Positions 53,103-64,000 of a stretch of 64,000 bases of DNA are shown here, one piece after another (the stretch's first letter is position 1; every line of letters starts with the position of its first letter). The DNA is from Marivibrio halodurans (GTDB lineage Bacteria; Pseudomonadota; Alphaproteobacteria; UBA8366; Aestuariispiraceae): positions 1 through 64,000 of the forward strand of contig NZ_JAGMWN010000011.1 of NCBI RefSeq assembly GCF_017963645.1, in the 5' to 3' direction. The translations under genes were made by a program, and so were the position numbers. The notes under the pieces were generated by a model. The model saw only the letters and a list, made by a program, of their open reading frames with translations, did not search any database and was not told the origin of the DNA.

Positions 53103-53497
53103 GCCGGGGCCCCGGCCGCGCGGGCGTGCCGGTCCGTCCGGTTCCGATCCGGCCTTCCGGGCCGACAGGGATCGCGCGGAACGGCGCGTGCCGTGTTGAA
53201 CGCCGGGGGCAGGCTGTTAAAGTGCCGGTGGCATGAGGGGACGGCGCCCCACCCTCGGGGCGTCATGCCCACGACACCAGGGCGGCGATAGGATCGCCGC
53301 GGGGCGCAAATGGTGGGCTCGGGCCGTGGCGCGCGAAGGCGCGGCGCGGTCCCGCCCGGACGGAGAAGCGACACGGGCTGGCGAGGCTGGGTTGCGAGAC
53401 CGGGGCGATCGGCGGACAAGCGTGCCGGCGGCTCCGTTCCAATCGCCCGCCAAGTAGGACAACCCCAAGCAGGACAACCGAGGGCGAGAAGGCATCC
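53103..53497. other. mdh-sucC intergenic region with repeats
   Basis: Nearly 400 bases without a credible gene, unusual inside a TCA block. Directly at the mdh stop is the perfect 16-base palindrome GGCCGGGG-CCCCGGCC (53102-53117), a possible mRNA hairpin without T-run. At 53451-53479 a 14-base sequence occurs twice in tandem (CAAGTAGGACAACC and CAAGCAGGACAACC, 15-base period) just before the sucC ribosome site. The stretch probably holds the sucCDAB promoter and 5' leader. Confidence 0.6.
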
Positions 53498-54694
53498 ATG
53501 AATATCCATGAATATCAGGCGAAGGAACTGCTTCGCCGCTTCGGCGTGGCCGTGCCGGACGGCAAGGTCGCCTACACGGCCGAGGAGGCGGTGCAGGCCG
53601 CCAACGACCTCGGCGGGCCGATCTGGGTGGTGAAATCCCAGATCCACGCGGGCGGCCGCGGCGCCGGCCGCTTCGCGAACGATCCCGACGGCAAGGGCGG
53701 CGTGCGCGTCTCCAAGTCGATCGAGGAGGTGCGCGAGAACGCCAAGGCGATGCTCGGCCAGACGCTGGTGACCAAGCAGACCGGCGCCGACGGCAAGGAG
53801 GTCAAGCGCCTCTATGTCGAGGACGGCTGCGACATCAAGCGCGAGCTCTACCTCTCCATGCTGATCGACCGGTCGACCAGCCGGGTGACGATCATGGCCT
53901 CCTCCGAGGGTGGCATGGAGATCGAGGAAGTCGCCGAGGAAAGCCCGGAGAAGATCTGCAAGGTCTCGATCGACCCGGCCAGCGGCATCTCCGGCTTCCA
54001 TTGCCGGCGCATCGCCTTCTTCCTCGGCCTGGAAGGCCCGCAGATCAAGAGCTGCACCAAGTTCCTGATGTCGATGTACAAGGCCTTCCTGGAACTCGAC
54101 GTCAGCCTGGTGGAGATCAACCCGCTGGTCGTCACCGGCACGGGCGAGGTGATCGCCCTCGACGCCAAGATGAACTTCGACGACAACGCGCTCTTCCGTC
54201 ACTCCGACGTCGCCGACATGCGCGACGTGGACGAGGAGGACCCGAGCGAGATCGAGGCCTCGAAGCACGAGCTCAATTATATCAAGCTCGACGGCCAGAT
54301 CGGTTGCATGGTGAACGGCGCGGGCCTCGCCATGGCGACCATGGACATCATCAAGCTGAAGGGCGGCAGCCCCGCCAACTTCCTCGATGTCGGCGGCGGC
54401 GCCACGAAGGAGCGGGTGACCGCCGCCTTCAAGATCATCCTCTCCGACGAGAACGTCGAGGGCATCCTGGTGAACATCTTCGGCGGCATCATGCGCTGCG
54501 ACGTGATCGCCGAGGGCGTCGTCGCGGCCAGCCGGGAAGTGAACCTGGACGTGCCGCTCGTCGTGCGCCTGGAAGGCACGAATGTCGAGCAGGGCAAGAA
54601 GATCATGAAGGAAAGCGGTCTGCCGATCATTCCGGCGGACAATCTCGCGGACGCGGCCGAGAAAGTGGTCGCCGCGGTCAAGGAGGCGAAGTAA
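53498..54694 (+). CDS. sucC: Succinyl-CoA synthetase beta subunit
   Basis: A 398-residue ATP-grasp subunit of ADP-forming succinate-CoA ligase. It begins [20 protein letters not shown]; the nucleotide region [17 protein letters not shown] is near residue 43, [20 protein letters not shown] near 205 holds the Mg ligands, and [17 protein letters not shown] near 328 is the power helix contact. Length and order fit. Its TAA overlaps the ATG of sucD (TAATG), so the two subunits are made in equal amounts. Confidence 0.97.
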   Translation: MNIHEYQAKELLRRFGVAVPDGKVAYTAEEAVQAANDLGGPIWVVKSQIHAGGRGAGRFANDPDGKGGVRVSKSIEEVRENAKAMLGQTLVTKQTGADGKEVKRLYVEDGCDIKRELYLSMLIDRSTSRVTIMASSEGGMEIEEVAEESPEKICKVSIDPASGISGFHCRRIAFFLGLEGPQIKSCTKFLMSMYKAFLELDVSLVEINPLVVTGTGEVIALDAKMNFDDNALFRHSDVADMRDVDEEDPSEIEASKHELNYIKLDGQIGCMVNGAGLAMATMDIIKLKGGSPANFLDVGGGATKERVTAAFKIILSDENVEGILVNIFGGIMRCDVIAEGVVAASREVNLDVPLVVRLEGTNVEQGKKIMKESGLPIIPADNLADAAEKVVAAVKEAK

Positions 54695-55569
54695 TGGCGG
54701 TTCTGATCGACGCGAACACGAAGGTCATCTGCCAGGGCTTCACCGGCGCGCAGGGGACCTTCCACTCCGAGCAGGCGATCGCCTACGGCACCAAGATGGT
54801 CGGCGGCGTGACCCCCGGCAAGGGCGGCGGCAGCCATCTCGATCTGCCGATCTTCGACACGGTCGCCGAGGCGAAGGATCGCACCGACGCCGATGCCAGC
54901 GTGATCTACGTCCCGCCGCCCTTCGCGGCCGACGCGATCCTGGAGGCGGTCGACGCGGAAATCCCGCTGATCGTGTGCATCACCGAGGGCATTCCGGTGC
55001 TCGACATGGTGAAGGTGAAGCGCGCGCTCACCGGCTCCAAGAGCCGGCTGATCGGCCCGAACTGCCCGGGCGTCATCACGCCGGATGCCTGTAAGATCGG
55101 CATCATGCCGGGCCATATCCACAATCGCGGCAAGATCGGCGTGGTCTCGCGCTCCGGCACGCTGACCTACGAGGCGGTGGCGCAGACCAGCGCGGCGGGC
55201 CTCGGCCAATCGACCTGCATCGGCATCGGCGGCGACCCGGTCAACGGCACGAACTTCATCGATTGCCTGGAGATGTTCCTGGCCGATGACGAGACCGAGG
55301 GCATCGTGATGATCGGCGAGATCGGCGGCACGGCCGAGGAGGAAGCGGCCGAGTTCGTGAAGAGCAACAAGGTGAAGAAGCCCATGGTCGGCTTCATCGC
55401 CGGCGTGACGGCGCCTCCCGGCAAGCGCATGGGGCATGCGGGCGCCATCATCTCCGGTGGCCAGGGCACGGCCGAGAGCAAGCAGGACGCCATGCGGTCG
55501 GCCGGAATCCGGGTGGCGGACAGCCCGTCCGAACTCGGCTCCACCATGGTGGAGGCCTTGAAGGGCTGA
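54694..55569 (+). CDS. sucD: Succinyl-CoA synthetase alpha subunit
   Basis: A 291-residue CoA-binding subunit carrying the phospho-histidine. [19 protein letters not shown] near residue 14 is the CoA site, [20 protein letters not shown] near 121, [20 protein letters not shown] near 150 and the active His in [18 protein letters not shown] near 246. It overlaps sucC by one base. A strong GC hairpin follows its stop and separates it from sucA. Confidence 0.97.
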   Translation: MAVLIDANTKVICQGFTGAQGTFHSEQAIAYGTKMVGGVTPGKGGGSHLDLPIFDTVAEAKDRTDADASVIYVPPPFAADAILEAVDAEIPLIVCITEGIPVLDMVKVKRALTGSKSRLIGPNCPGVITPDACKIGIMPGHIHNRGKIGVVSRSGTLTYEAVAQTSAAGLGQSTCIGIGGDPVNGTNFIDCLEMFLADDETEGIVMIGEIGGTAEEEAAEFVKSNKVKKPMVGFIAGVTAPPGKRMGHAGAIISGGQGTAESKQDAMRSAGIRVADSPSELGSTMVEALKG

Positions 55570-55581
55570 GGGCGGTCGGGT

Positions 55582-55618
55582 GCCGGGGCGGGCCCGTCGC
55601 GACGGGGGCCGCCCCGGC
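55582..55618 (+). promoter_or_regulatory. Intercistronic hairpin between sucD and sucA
   Basis: GCCGGGGCGG and CCGCCCCGGC form a perfect ten-base stem, with a further CCCGTCGCGACGGG dyad inside the loop. There is no T-run, so it is a poor terminator. It may act as an RNA-processing or stability element that uncouples sucCD from sucAB levels. Confidence 0.55.
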
Positions 55619-55684
55619 GCCGCGCTTGATCGGGCGCCCGGCGCCGGCCGGACGCCCGCGTGACGACGAAGGAGCGCTGCGGCG

Positions 55685-58927
<3,243 letters not shown>

Positions 58928-58993
58928 CGCGTGTCGCACGCCGCCGGGCCGGAACCAGGGACTTAATCGGGCATAGAGAATAGGACGGGATCA

Positions 58994-60343
58994 ATGGCCA
59001 CGGACGTTACGGTGCCGGCGCTGGGCGAATCGGTCAGCGAGGCAACGGTCATCAGCTGGATGAAGGCGGTGGGCGACTCGGTCGAGAAGGACGAGCCGCT
59101 TTGCGAGTTGGAGACCGACAAGGTTTCGATCGAGGTGCCGTCCCCCGTCGCCGGGGCGATCACGGAGATCGCCGCCGAGGAGGGATCGGACGTCGAGGTC
59201 GGCGCGCTGCTTTGCCGCGTCGAGGAGGGGGCCGAAGGTTCCTCCGGCGGGGGTAAGTCGAACGGCGATGGCGAGGACGCCAAGCAGGAAGCCGCCCCGA
59301 AGGAGGAGCCCAAGCAGGAAGAGGCGCCCCGGGAGGCTCCCGAGAAGGAGGAACCGGCGGCCGCCCCGGCGACGAACGAGACGCTCTCGCCCGCTGTCCA
59401 GAAGATGGTGAGCGAGAACAATCTCGACCCGTCCAAGATTCCGGCGACCGGCCCCAAGGGCAATATCACCAAGGAGGATGTCCAGAACTACCTCCAGGGT
59501 GGCGGGCAGAGTGGCGGGCAGGCGAAGTCCGCGCCCCCGGTGGAGGCCGGCAAGGCGGCGCCTCCGGGCAAGGAATCGGTCGGCGGCGGCAAGCCGGCCG
59601 CGCCCAGCTTCGAGCCGAAGGGCGACCGCCCGATGGACCCGCGCGGCGAGGAACGGGTCAAGCTGTCCAAGCTGCGCAAGGTCATCGCCACCCGCCTCAA
59701 GGAAGCGCAGAACACGGCGGCCATGCTGACGACCTTCAACGAGGTCGACATGGGGCCGATGATGGAGTTGCGCTCGGAGTACAAGGACCGCTTCGAGAAG
59801 AAGCACGGCGTGAAGCTCGGCTTCATGAGCTTCTTCGTGAAGGCCGCGACGGTGGCGCTCAAGGAATTGCCGGCGGTCAACGCGGAGATCTACGGCGACG
59901 AGATCATCTACAAGAACTACTACGATATCGGCATCGCCGTCGGCACGCCGCAGGGGCTGGTCGTTCCGGTTCTGCGCGATGCCGACCAGAAGAGCTTCGC
60001 CGAGATCGAGGGAGCCATCGCCGATTTCGGCAAGCGCGCCCGCGACGGCAAGCTGACCATGGCGGAGATGCAGGGCGGCACCTTCACCATCACCAATGGC
60101 GGTGTCTTCGGCTCGCTGCTCTCCACGCCGATCATCAACCCACCGCAATCGGGCATCCTGGGCATGCATAAGATCCAGAAGCGCCCGATCGTCGATTCCA
60201 ATGGCGATATCGTGGTCGGCAACATGATGTATGTCGCCCATTCCTACGATCACCGCATCATCGACGGCCGCGAGGCCGTGACCTTCCTGGTCCGCCTCAA
60301 GGAGGTGCTGGAAGATCCGGCACGCTTGTTGATCGACGTCTGA
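58994..60343 (+). CDS. sucB: Dihydrolipoyllysine succinyltransferase (E2 of OGDH)
   Basis: A 449-residue core protein of the 2-oxoglutarate dehydrogenase complex. The lipoyl domain (residues 1-78) has the lipoylated Lys in [16 protein letters not shown] near 43. A Glu/Lys/Pro/Ala linker leads to the E3/E1-binding domain (residues 130-170, [20 protein letters not shown]), then a Gly/Pro linker and the catalytic domain with active His and Asp in [19 protein letters not shown] near 420. It follows sucA by 66 bases, with weak GGGA spacing. A terminator comes next. Confidence 0.97.
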   Translation: MATDVTVPALGESVSEATVISWMKAVGDSVEKDEPLCELETDKVSIEVPSPVAGAITEIAAEEGSDVEVGALLCRVEEGAEGSSGGGKSNGDGEDAKQEAAPKEEPKQEEAPREAPEKEEPAAAPATNETLSPAVQKMVSENNLDPSKIPATGPKGNITKEDVQNYLQGGGQSGGQAKSAPPVEAGKAAPPGKESVGGGKPAAPSFEPKGDRPMDPRGEERVKLSKLRKVIATRLKEAQNTAAMLTTFNEVDMGPMMELRSEYKDRFEKKHGVKLGFMSFFVKAATVALKELPAVNAEIYGDEIIYKNYYDIGIAVGTPQGLVVPVLRDADQKSFAEIEGAIADFGKRARDGKLTMAEMQGGTFTITNGGVFGSLLSTPIINPPQSGILGMHKIQKRPIVDSNGDIVVGNMMYVAHSYDHRIIDGREAVTFLVRLKEVLEDPARLLIDV

Positions 60344-60382
60344 TCGTCCCGATCGGCCGGGAATGGCGGAGTTGCGGAGTTG

Positions 60383-60424
60383 GGCCGGGTGGCGCGTCGT
60401 CGAGGCGCGCCACCCGGCCATTTC
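60383..60424 (+). terminator. Terminator hairpin after sucB
   Basis: A perfect 14-base stem (GGCCGGGTGGCGCG / CGCGCCACCCGGCC) with a nine-base loop, followed by ATTTC. It lies 39 bases after the sucB stop and probably ends the sucCDAB transcript, although the T-run is short. Confidence 0.8.
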
Positions 60425-60629
60425 ATGGCTTCGCCGGTGGATTGCGTGCCGCTGATGCTTGACTTCCGCCGTCCCCGGGAGGATCACGGACGGGTCATGT
60501 CCCATCCGTTCCCCGCCGTCAGTTCCCCACCCGCGGTCGAGAACCGCCTTTCCACCATCCGTTCCGCCCGGCCCATCCGTTCCGTCCGGTCATCGTCCCG
60601 CCCGCTTTCCTGTCCTGGGGGGCGCCGCG

Positions 60630-61403
60630 ATGGATAGCATGCCCGACCGGACGGAAGTGGAGGCGGAGCCGTCGCTCTCGACCCGCGCGGCCGTGCTCCA
60701 TGGCGCGCGGCGCTGCCTCGGGGTGCCGGCCCTCGGCATCGGGCTTTCCATGATGGGCTTCGGGGCCGTCGCCCACGATCTCGGCTTCACGGCGCCGCAG
60801 ACGATCGCGACGACGGCGTTGGTTTGGGGGCTTCCTGGGCAACTCGCCTATATGGAATTGGCGACGGCGGGCGCGCCGGTCCTGGTCGTCATGGCGGCCG
60901 TCGCCTTCGCCAATATGCGCATGCTGCCGATGGTGGTGACGGGCCTGCCCCTGATCCTGGGCGGGCGGCGGCTCGGGTTCCTGGCGCGGGTCGCGCTGGT
61001 GCAGTTCGTGGCCGTGACGGTCTGGACGCAGATGAACAACGACGCGCCCGCCCTGCCGCGGCGCGCGCGCCTGCCCTTCTATCTCGGCTTCGTCACGGTG
61101 CTTTACACCGCCGGCCTCTCCGGCACGGTTATCGGCTATAGCGGCGGCACCCTGCTGCCCGATCCGGCGCTGCGGGTCGCGGTCTTCATGACGCCGCTCT
61201 ATCTCCTGCTGCTGGTCTCGGCGGCGCGTCATCCGACCAACAAGCTGGCCGTGGCGCTGGGCGCGGCGTTGGGGCTCGGGCTCTATCCCGTGATCGGGGA
61301 CGTGGCGGTCCTGGCGGCGGGGCTGGCCGGGGGAACGGTCGCCTGCGCGGCCGGCGGTCTGCTCGACCGGCGGCGCGGTCAAGGGGAACCCGGCGATGGT
61401 TGA
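60630..61403 (+). CDS. azlC: AzlC family branched-chain amino acid exporter subunit
   Basis: A 257-residue inner-membrane protein with about seven hydrophobic segments. It has the AzlC/YgaZ features: GARRCLGVPALGIGLSMMGF and GAVAHDLGFTAPQTIATTAL early, then FANMRMLPMVVTGLPLIL near residue 95. With AzlD it exports leucine, valine or related compounds. It overlaps azlD by eight bases. The Met at 60630 follows a GGGGG-rich ribosome site; the open frame continues upstream without meaning. Confidence 0.9.
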   Translation: MDSMPDRTEVEAEPSLSTRAAVLHGARRCLGVPALGIGLSMMGFGAVAHDLGFTAPQTIATTALVWGLPGQLAYMELATAGAPVLVVMAAVAFANMRMLPMVVTGLPLILGGRRLGFLARVALVQFVAVTVWTQMNNDAPALPRRARLPFYLGFVTVLYTAGLSGTVIGYSGGTLLPDPALRVAVFMTPLYLLLLVSAARHPTNKLAVALGAALGLGLYPVIGDVAVLAAGLAGGTVACAAGGLLDRRRGQGEPGDG

Positions 61404-61728
61404 GCCGCTGCATGGCTGGGGTCTGATGCTGTTGGCCGTGCTGGCCACTTTCGTCTGGCGTTTCGCCGGGGTCCTGGTGGCCGGCCGCATCACCGAGGAT
61501 GGGCGTCTTTTCGCTTGGATCGCGGCGGTCGCCTACGCCATGGTGGCGGCGCTGATGGCACGGGTCGTCCTGATGCCGCGCGGGGATACCGCGTGGGAAA
61601 CCATGTGGCCGCGCGCGCTTGCGCTCGCCGTCGGCTTCGTGCTGTGGCGGCTGGCGGGCAAGCGCCTCGTCATCGGGTTGGCCGGCGGGGTCGCGGCCTT
61701 CGCCGTGCTGGTCGCGCTTGGTTATTAG
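61396..61728 (+). CDS. azlD: AzlD family branched-chain amino acid exporter subunit
   Basis: A 110-residue protein with four hydrophobic segments, the partner of AzlC. TFVWRFAGVLVAGRITEDGR near residue 18 and WIAAVAYAMVAALMARVVL near 41 match the family (TYLxR-type start replaced by TFVWR). The stop TAG lies exactly at the left end of the inverted-repeat element at 61726, so the natural end of the gene may have been changed by the insertion. Its length, however, is normal. Confidence 0.88.
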   Translation: MVEPLHGWGLMLLAVLATFVWRFAGVLVAGRITEDGRLFAWIAAVAYAMVAALMARVVLMPRGDTAWETMWPRALALAVGFVLWRLAGKRLVIGLAGGVAAFAVLVALGY

Positions 61729-61962
61729 AGCATGATGATATCATATGGCCCCACAAGCGGCCTCGACGCTGTCCGGGGGGGCGGAAAATCGACCGAAGGC
61801 GCCGCTTGCGGCTCCCCAGGGGCGTGGGGGTCGTCGTCGCGCCGCGCTTCTTCCGATGCCCCGCATCGCCGCGCGCGGCGCTCCTGGCCCAAGAAGGCGC
61901 TACTGGCCCAAGAAACCGAAAGCGGCGTCTCGGATGGGTCCATATGATATCATCAGGCTCTA
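61726..61962. mobile_element. MITE-like inverted-repeat element 1
   Basis: A 237-base non-coding element bounded by about 26-base terminal inverted repeats: TAGAGCATGATGATATCATA at the left and its complement with two mismatches at the right, and then GGCCCC/GGGTCC. Both ends are TA, compatible with a TA target duplication as made by IS630/Tc1-type transposases. The inside has no gene. A 37-base core (61853-61889), read on the minus strand, closely matches a stretch in the neighbouring element (62497-62532), including a 17-base identity around GATGCGGGGCATC. No transposase is in the window. Confidence 0.75.
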
Positions 61963-61999
61963 GGGCCCGGATCCGCAGGACCGAGGGGATGGAACGTTC

Positions 62000-62440
62000 A
62001 TGCATGCCTTCACCGTGACCCGTTTGATCCATGCGCCGTTGGCCGACGTTTGGGCCGTCGCCGGTGATCCGACCCGTTTTCCGGAATGGATGCGTGGCTT
62101 GGATGCGGTGGAGCCGCCGGAGGAAGGCGGGCTGGAGCCCGGCGCTGAATTGACGGTGACGGTCAGCGATCGGGGACAGCAGCGCCGGGCAAGCCTGACC
62201 CTGGCGCGGTGGGAGCCGCCGCGCACCTTCGCGATCCGCGCCGGCGGGGCGAGCGCGGGCACCATATATCGCTATGATTTCGAGCCCGCGCGCGACGGCG
62301 CGGCCACCCGCGCGCGGCTGGAGGCGGAGGTGACCGTCGCCGGCAAGTGGGTGCTGCTGGCCTGGTTGCTGAAGCGCGGGATGAAACGCGCGGACGGCGG
62401 CCAGTTGAAGGCGCTGGGCCGTTTGGTCACCGGCAGATAA
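62000..62440 (+). CDS. SRPBCC family protein
   Basis: A 146-residue START/Bet v1-like small-ligand-binding protein. TVTRLIHAPLADVWAVAGDP at the start, RFPEWMRGLDAVEPPEEGG near residue 32, and a C-terminal helix (LLAWLLKRGMKRADGGQLKA) over the cavity fit the fold. The ligand is unknown. The gene sits between two related inverted-repeat elements, and its stop is only five bases before the second. Codon use is like the neighbours, so transfer with the elements is not indicated. Confidence 0.85.
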   Translation: MHAFTVTRLIHAPLADVWAVAGDPTRFPEWMRGLDAVEPPEEGGLEPGAELTVTVSDRGQQRRASLTLARWEPPRTFAIRAGGASAGTIYRYDFEPARDGAATRARLEAEVTVAGKWVLLAWLLKRGMKRADGGQLKALGRLVTGR

Positions 62441-62445
62441 CGCTT

Positions 62446-62708
62446 ATACCAAATCTTGTTGATCACGCCCCATGAGGACGTCCCTCCCGGGTTCTCGGCC
62501 AGGAGCGCGTGCCGTGGCGATGCGGGGCATCGCGAGGCGCGGGCGACGCCGTCCGAGGGCCCGGGAGGGGCGTCCTTCGGGTCGCGTTCGGCTTCCGTCG
62601 GAGGGCGCCGGCGCGGCTTGACGATGCCCTGCATCGCCCGCGCCACCCTTCCTGCCCGACCAAAGCCGAACGCGATCCGCATGGGTCGTGATCAACAAGA
62701 TTTGGTAT
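62446..62708. mobile_element. MITE-like inverted-repeat element 2
   Basis: About 263 bases bounded by 23-base perfect terminal inverted repeats (ATACCAAATCTTGTTGATCA then CG; right end the complement), extended with one mismatch into CCCAT. The inside is non-coding and almost palindromic: GATGCGGGGCATCG on the left arm answers GATGCCCTGCATCG on the right. The left arm shares the core of element 1. The right end touches the TAA stop of the minus-strand gene at 62708. No transposase is present. Confidence 0.78.
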
Positions 62709-63004
62709 TAGATCGGCTTTGGCGCGCCGTCGTCCTCATCGTTCTTTCCGGCGCTGTCGTTCCCCGAACCGTCCGATCCGCGGCGGCGGATGATGATATC
62801 GCCGTTCGGCAGGACTTCCGGCATCTCATAGGTCGGAATGGTGGCGATCAGCATCTCCAGCGCGGAGACGATCTTGCCCAACCCCTCGCGCGCGAGGTCG
62901 TCGGCCGATTTGTCCTCGGCGCGCGCCAGCCCCGGCAGGGCGAGCGCGGCCGCGAAAGCCAGCGCGGCGGTCGGCATGAGCAAGGGTGTCCTGAATCTCC
63001 CCAT
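62708..63004 (-). CDS. Small exported protein of unknown function
   Basis: A 98-residue protein with a clear signal peptide (GRFRTPLLMPTAALAFAAAL, cut after about LARA), a helical middle (DDLAREGLGKIVSALEMLIA), the segment PTYEMPEVLPNGDIIIRRR and an acidic Ser/Gly/Asp-rich tail. The middle and the E-M-P-E-V-L-P-N-G-D-I-I-I stretch look conserved-like and are recalled from small periplasmic proteins in related alphaproteobacteria, but no function is known. Its stop codon lies at the edge of element 2; the acidic tail may have been altered by that insertion. Divergent from lpd. Confidence 0.72.
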   Translation of the reverse strand: MGRFRTPLLMPTAALAFAAALALPGLARAEDKSADDLAREGLGKIVSALEMLIATIPTYEMPEVLPNGDIIIRRRGSDGSGNDSAGKNDEDDGAPKPI

Positions 63005-63184
63005 CGGTGGTCTCCTTCGTGCGCGCTGCATCTGTTTCCGTCATGCATAGGTCGCGAATATGGCCCCGGCAAGGCGTGCCTCGGCCCCCACCCCGGAGCC
63101 TTGCCGCGAGCGGGGCTTTGGGGCATGGTTCGGGCGCTATCGACCCAGATGCTGACCGTATTTCGTTGAGAGGGGAAGAGCGCG

Positions 63185-64000
63185 ATGAGCGATGCCTATG
63201 ACGTCGTTGTGATCGGGGCGGGGCCTGGCGGCTATGTCGCCGCGATCCGGGCGGCACAGCTCGGCATGAAGACGGCCTGCGTGGAAGCGCGCGAGACCCT
63301 CGGCGGCACCTGCCTCAATGTCGGCTGCATCCCGTCGAAGGCGATGCTGCACGCCTCCCACATGTTCGCGGAAGCGGGCGGGGAGATGGCGCATCTCGGC
63401 ATCAAGGTGTCGCCCAAGCTCGACCTCAAGCAGATGATGGCGCACAAGTCCGAAACGGTCGAAGCCAACGTCAAGGGCATCGAGTTCCTGTTCAAGAAGA
63501 ACAAGATCGACTGGATCAAGGGCAAGGCGAAGCTCGCCGGCAAGGGCAAGCTCGACATCACCGAGGGCAAGGACAAGGGCAGGGCGGTCGAGGCCAAGCA
63601 CATCATCATCGCGACCGGGTCCGAATCCACGCCGATCCCGAATGTCGAGGTGGACGAGAAGCAGATCGTCACCTCCACCGGCGCGCTGGAGCTTTCCAAG
63701 GTGCCGAAGCACATGGTCGTGATCGGCGGCGGCGTGATCGGGCTGGAAATGGGGTCGGTCTGGCAGCGCCTGGGCGCGGAGGTGACGGTCGTGGAATATC
63801 TCGACCGTATCCTGCCGACCATGGACGGCGAGGTCTCCAAGCAGTTCCTGCGCATCCTCAAGAAGCAGGGAATGGAGTTCAAGCTGAAGACCAAGGTGAC
63901 GGGCGCGGAGAAGACCAAGTCCGGCGTCAAGCTGTCGGTCGAACCCGCCTCGGGCGGCGATGCGGAGACGATCGAGGCCGATATCGTGCTGCTCTCCGTC
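63185..64000 (+). CDS. lpd: Dihydrolipoyl dehydrogenase (partial, cut by window end)
   Basis: The first 272 residues of the FAD enzyme E3 that reoxidises lipoyl groups of 2-oxoglutarate (and possibly pyruvate) dehydrogenase. The FAD motif VVVIGAGPGGYVAAIRAAQL is at residue 7, the redox-active pair in GGTCLNVGCIPSKAMLHASH near 40, ATGSESTPIP near 142 and the NAD motif VIGGGVIGLEMGSVWQRLGA near 180. The reading frame stays open to base 64000; about 200 residues are missing. The start follows GAGAGGGGAAGAG. It is separated from sucB by azlCD, the inverted-repeat elements and two small genes. Confidence 0.96.
   Translation, partial: MSDAYDVVVIGAGPGGYVAAIRAAQLGMKTACVEARETLGGTCLNVGCIPSKAMLHASHMFAEAGGEMAHLGIKVSPKLDLKQMMAHKSETVEANVKGIEFLFKKNKIDWIKGKAKLAGKGKLDITEGKDKGRAVEAKHIIIATGSESTPIPNVEVDEKQIVTSTGALELSKVPKHMVVIGGGVIGLEMGSVWQRLGAEVTVVEYLDRILPTMDGEVSKQFLRILKKQGMEFKLKTKVTGAEKTKSGVKLSVEPASGGDAETIEADIVLLSV

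Overview
The window is a GC-rich chromosomal segment of an alphaproteobacterium, most likely from the Rhodospirillales or a related order. The basis is the mdh-sucC-sucD-sucA-sucB run, a COQ7-type ubiquinone hydroxylase, a Zur box of alphaproteobacterial form beside znuA, an Irr/ICE-like box before dps, a DUF1674/SDHAF4-like protein, and codon use strongly biased to G/C at third positions. No species name can be supported from the sequence alone. About 62 protein genes, one tRNA, several hairpins or operators and two short inverted-repeat elements can be supported. There are no rRNA genes, CRISPR arrays, phage genes or complete insertion sequences.

Layout. 0.4-5 kb: K+/H+ antiporter, SAM hydrolase, dps behind an ICE-like box, a frameshifted small secreted protein and a lipoprotein. 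5-8.3 kb: zinc uptake (zur-znuB-znuC on the minus strand, znuA on the plus strand, Zur box between). 8.3-11.8 kb: flavin monooxygenase-like gene, a gene-free stretch next to tRNA-Arg(CCG), an HExxxH putative metalloprotease and an SDR. 11.8-18 kb: a probable catabolic locus with an SAF-domain dehydrogenase, an EctD-like Fe(II)/2-oxoglutarate dioxygenase and a FadR-type GntR regulator, divergent from a complete TRAP transporter. 18.2-20.5 kb: response regulator and soluble PAS histidine kinase. 20.5-35 kb: recQ, XRE-cupin regulator, yraN-rsmI divergent from an LpoA-like lipoprotein, ampG-like permease, ppa, macrodomain protein, CoA ligase/GNAT fusion, typA, SDHAF4-like gene and htpX. 35-48.7 kb: rsmB-like methyltransferase, SDR, a MocR regulator divergent from PNPOx-like and GNAT genes, a class III nucleotide cyclase, a LysR/tautomerase pair, an AEC permease, HNH endonuclease, AlkA-like glycosylase, methyltransferase and pgk. 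48.8-52 kb: PQQ-type sugar dehydrogenase, coq7, dsbB and a DedA-like gene. 52-64 kb: mdh, sucC, sucD, sucA, sucB, then azlCD and two inverted-repeat elements, and finally lpd, cut by the window edge.

The strongest functional units are the TCA-cycle block (malate dehydrogenase, succinyl-CoA synthetase and the 2-oxoglutarate dehydrogenase complex E1/E2/E3), the Zur-controlled zinc importer, and the GntR/TRAP/dioxygenase/dehydrogenase locus, whose substrate cannot be read from the sequence. The most unusual observations are a lysine/alanine-rich histone-H1-like tail on SucA, the two related palindromic elements that sit exactly at stop codons between sucB and lpd, and the EctD-like catabolic locus without ectABC.
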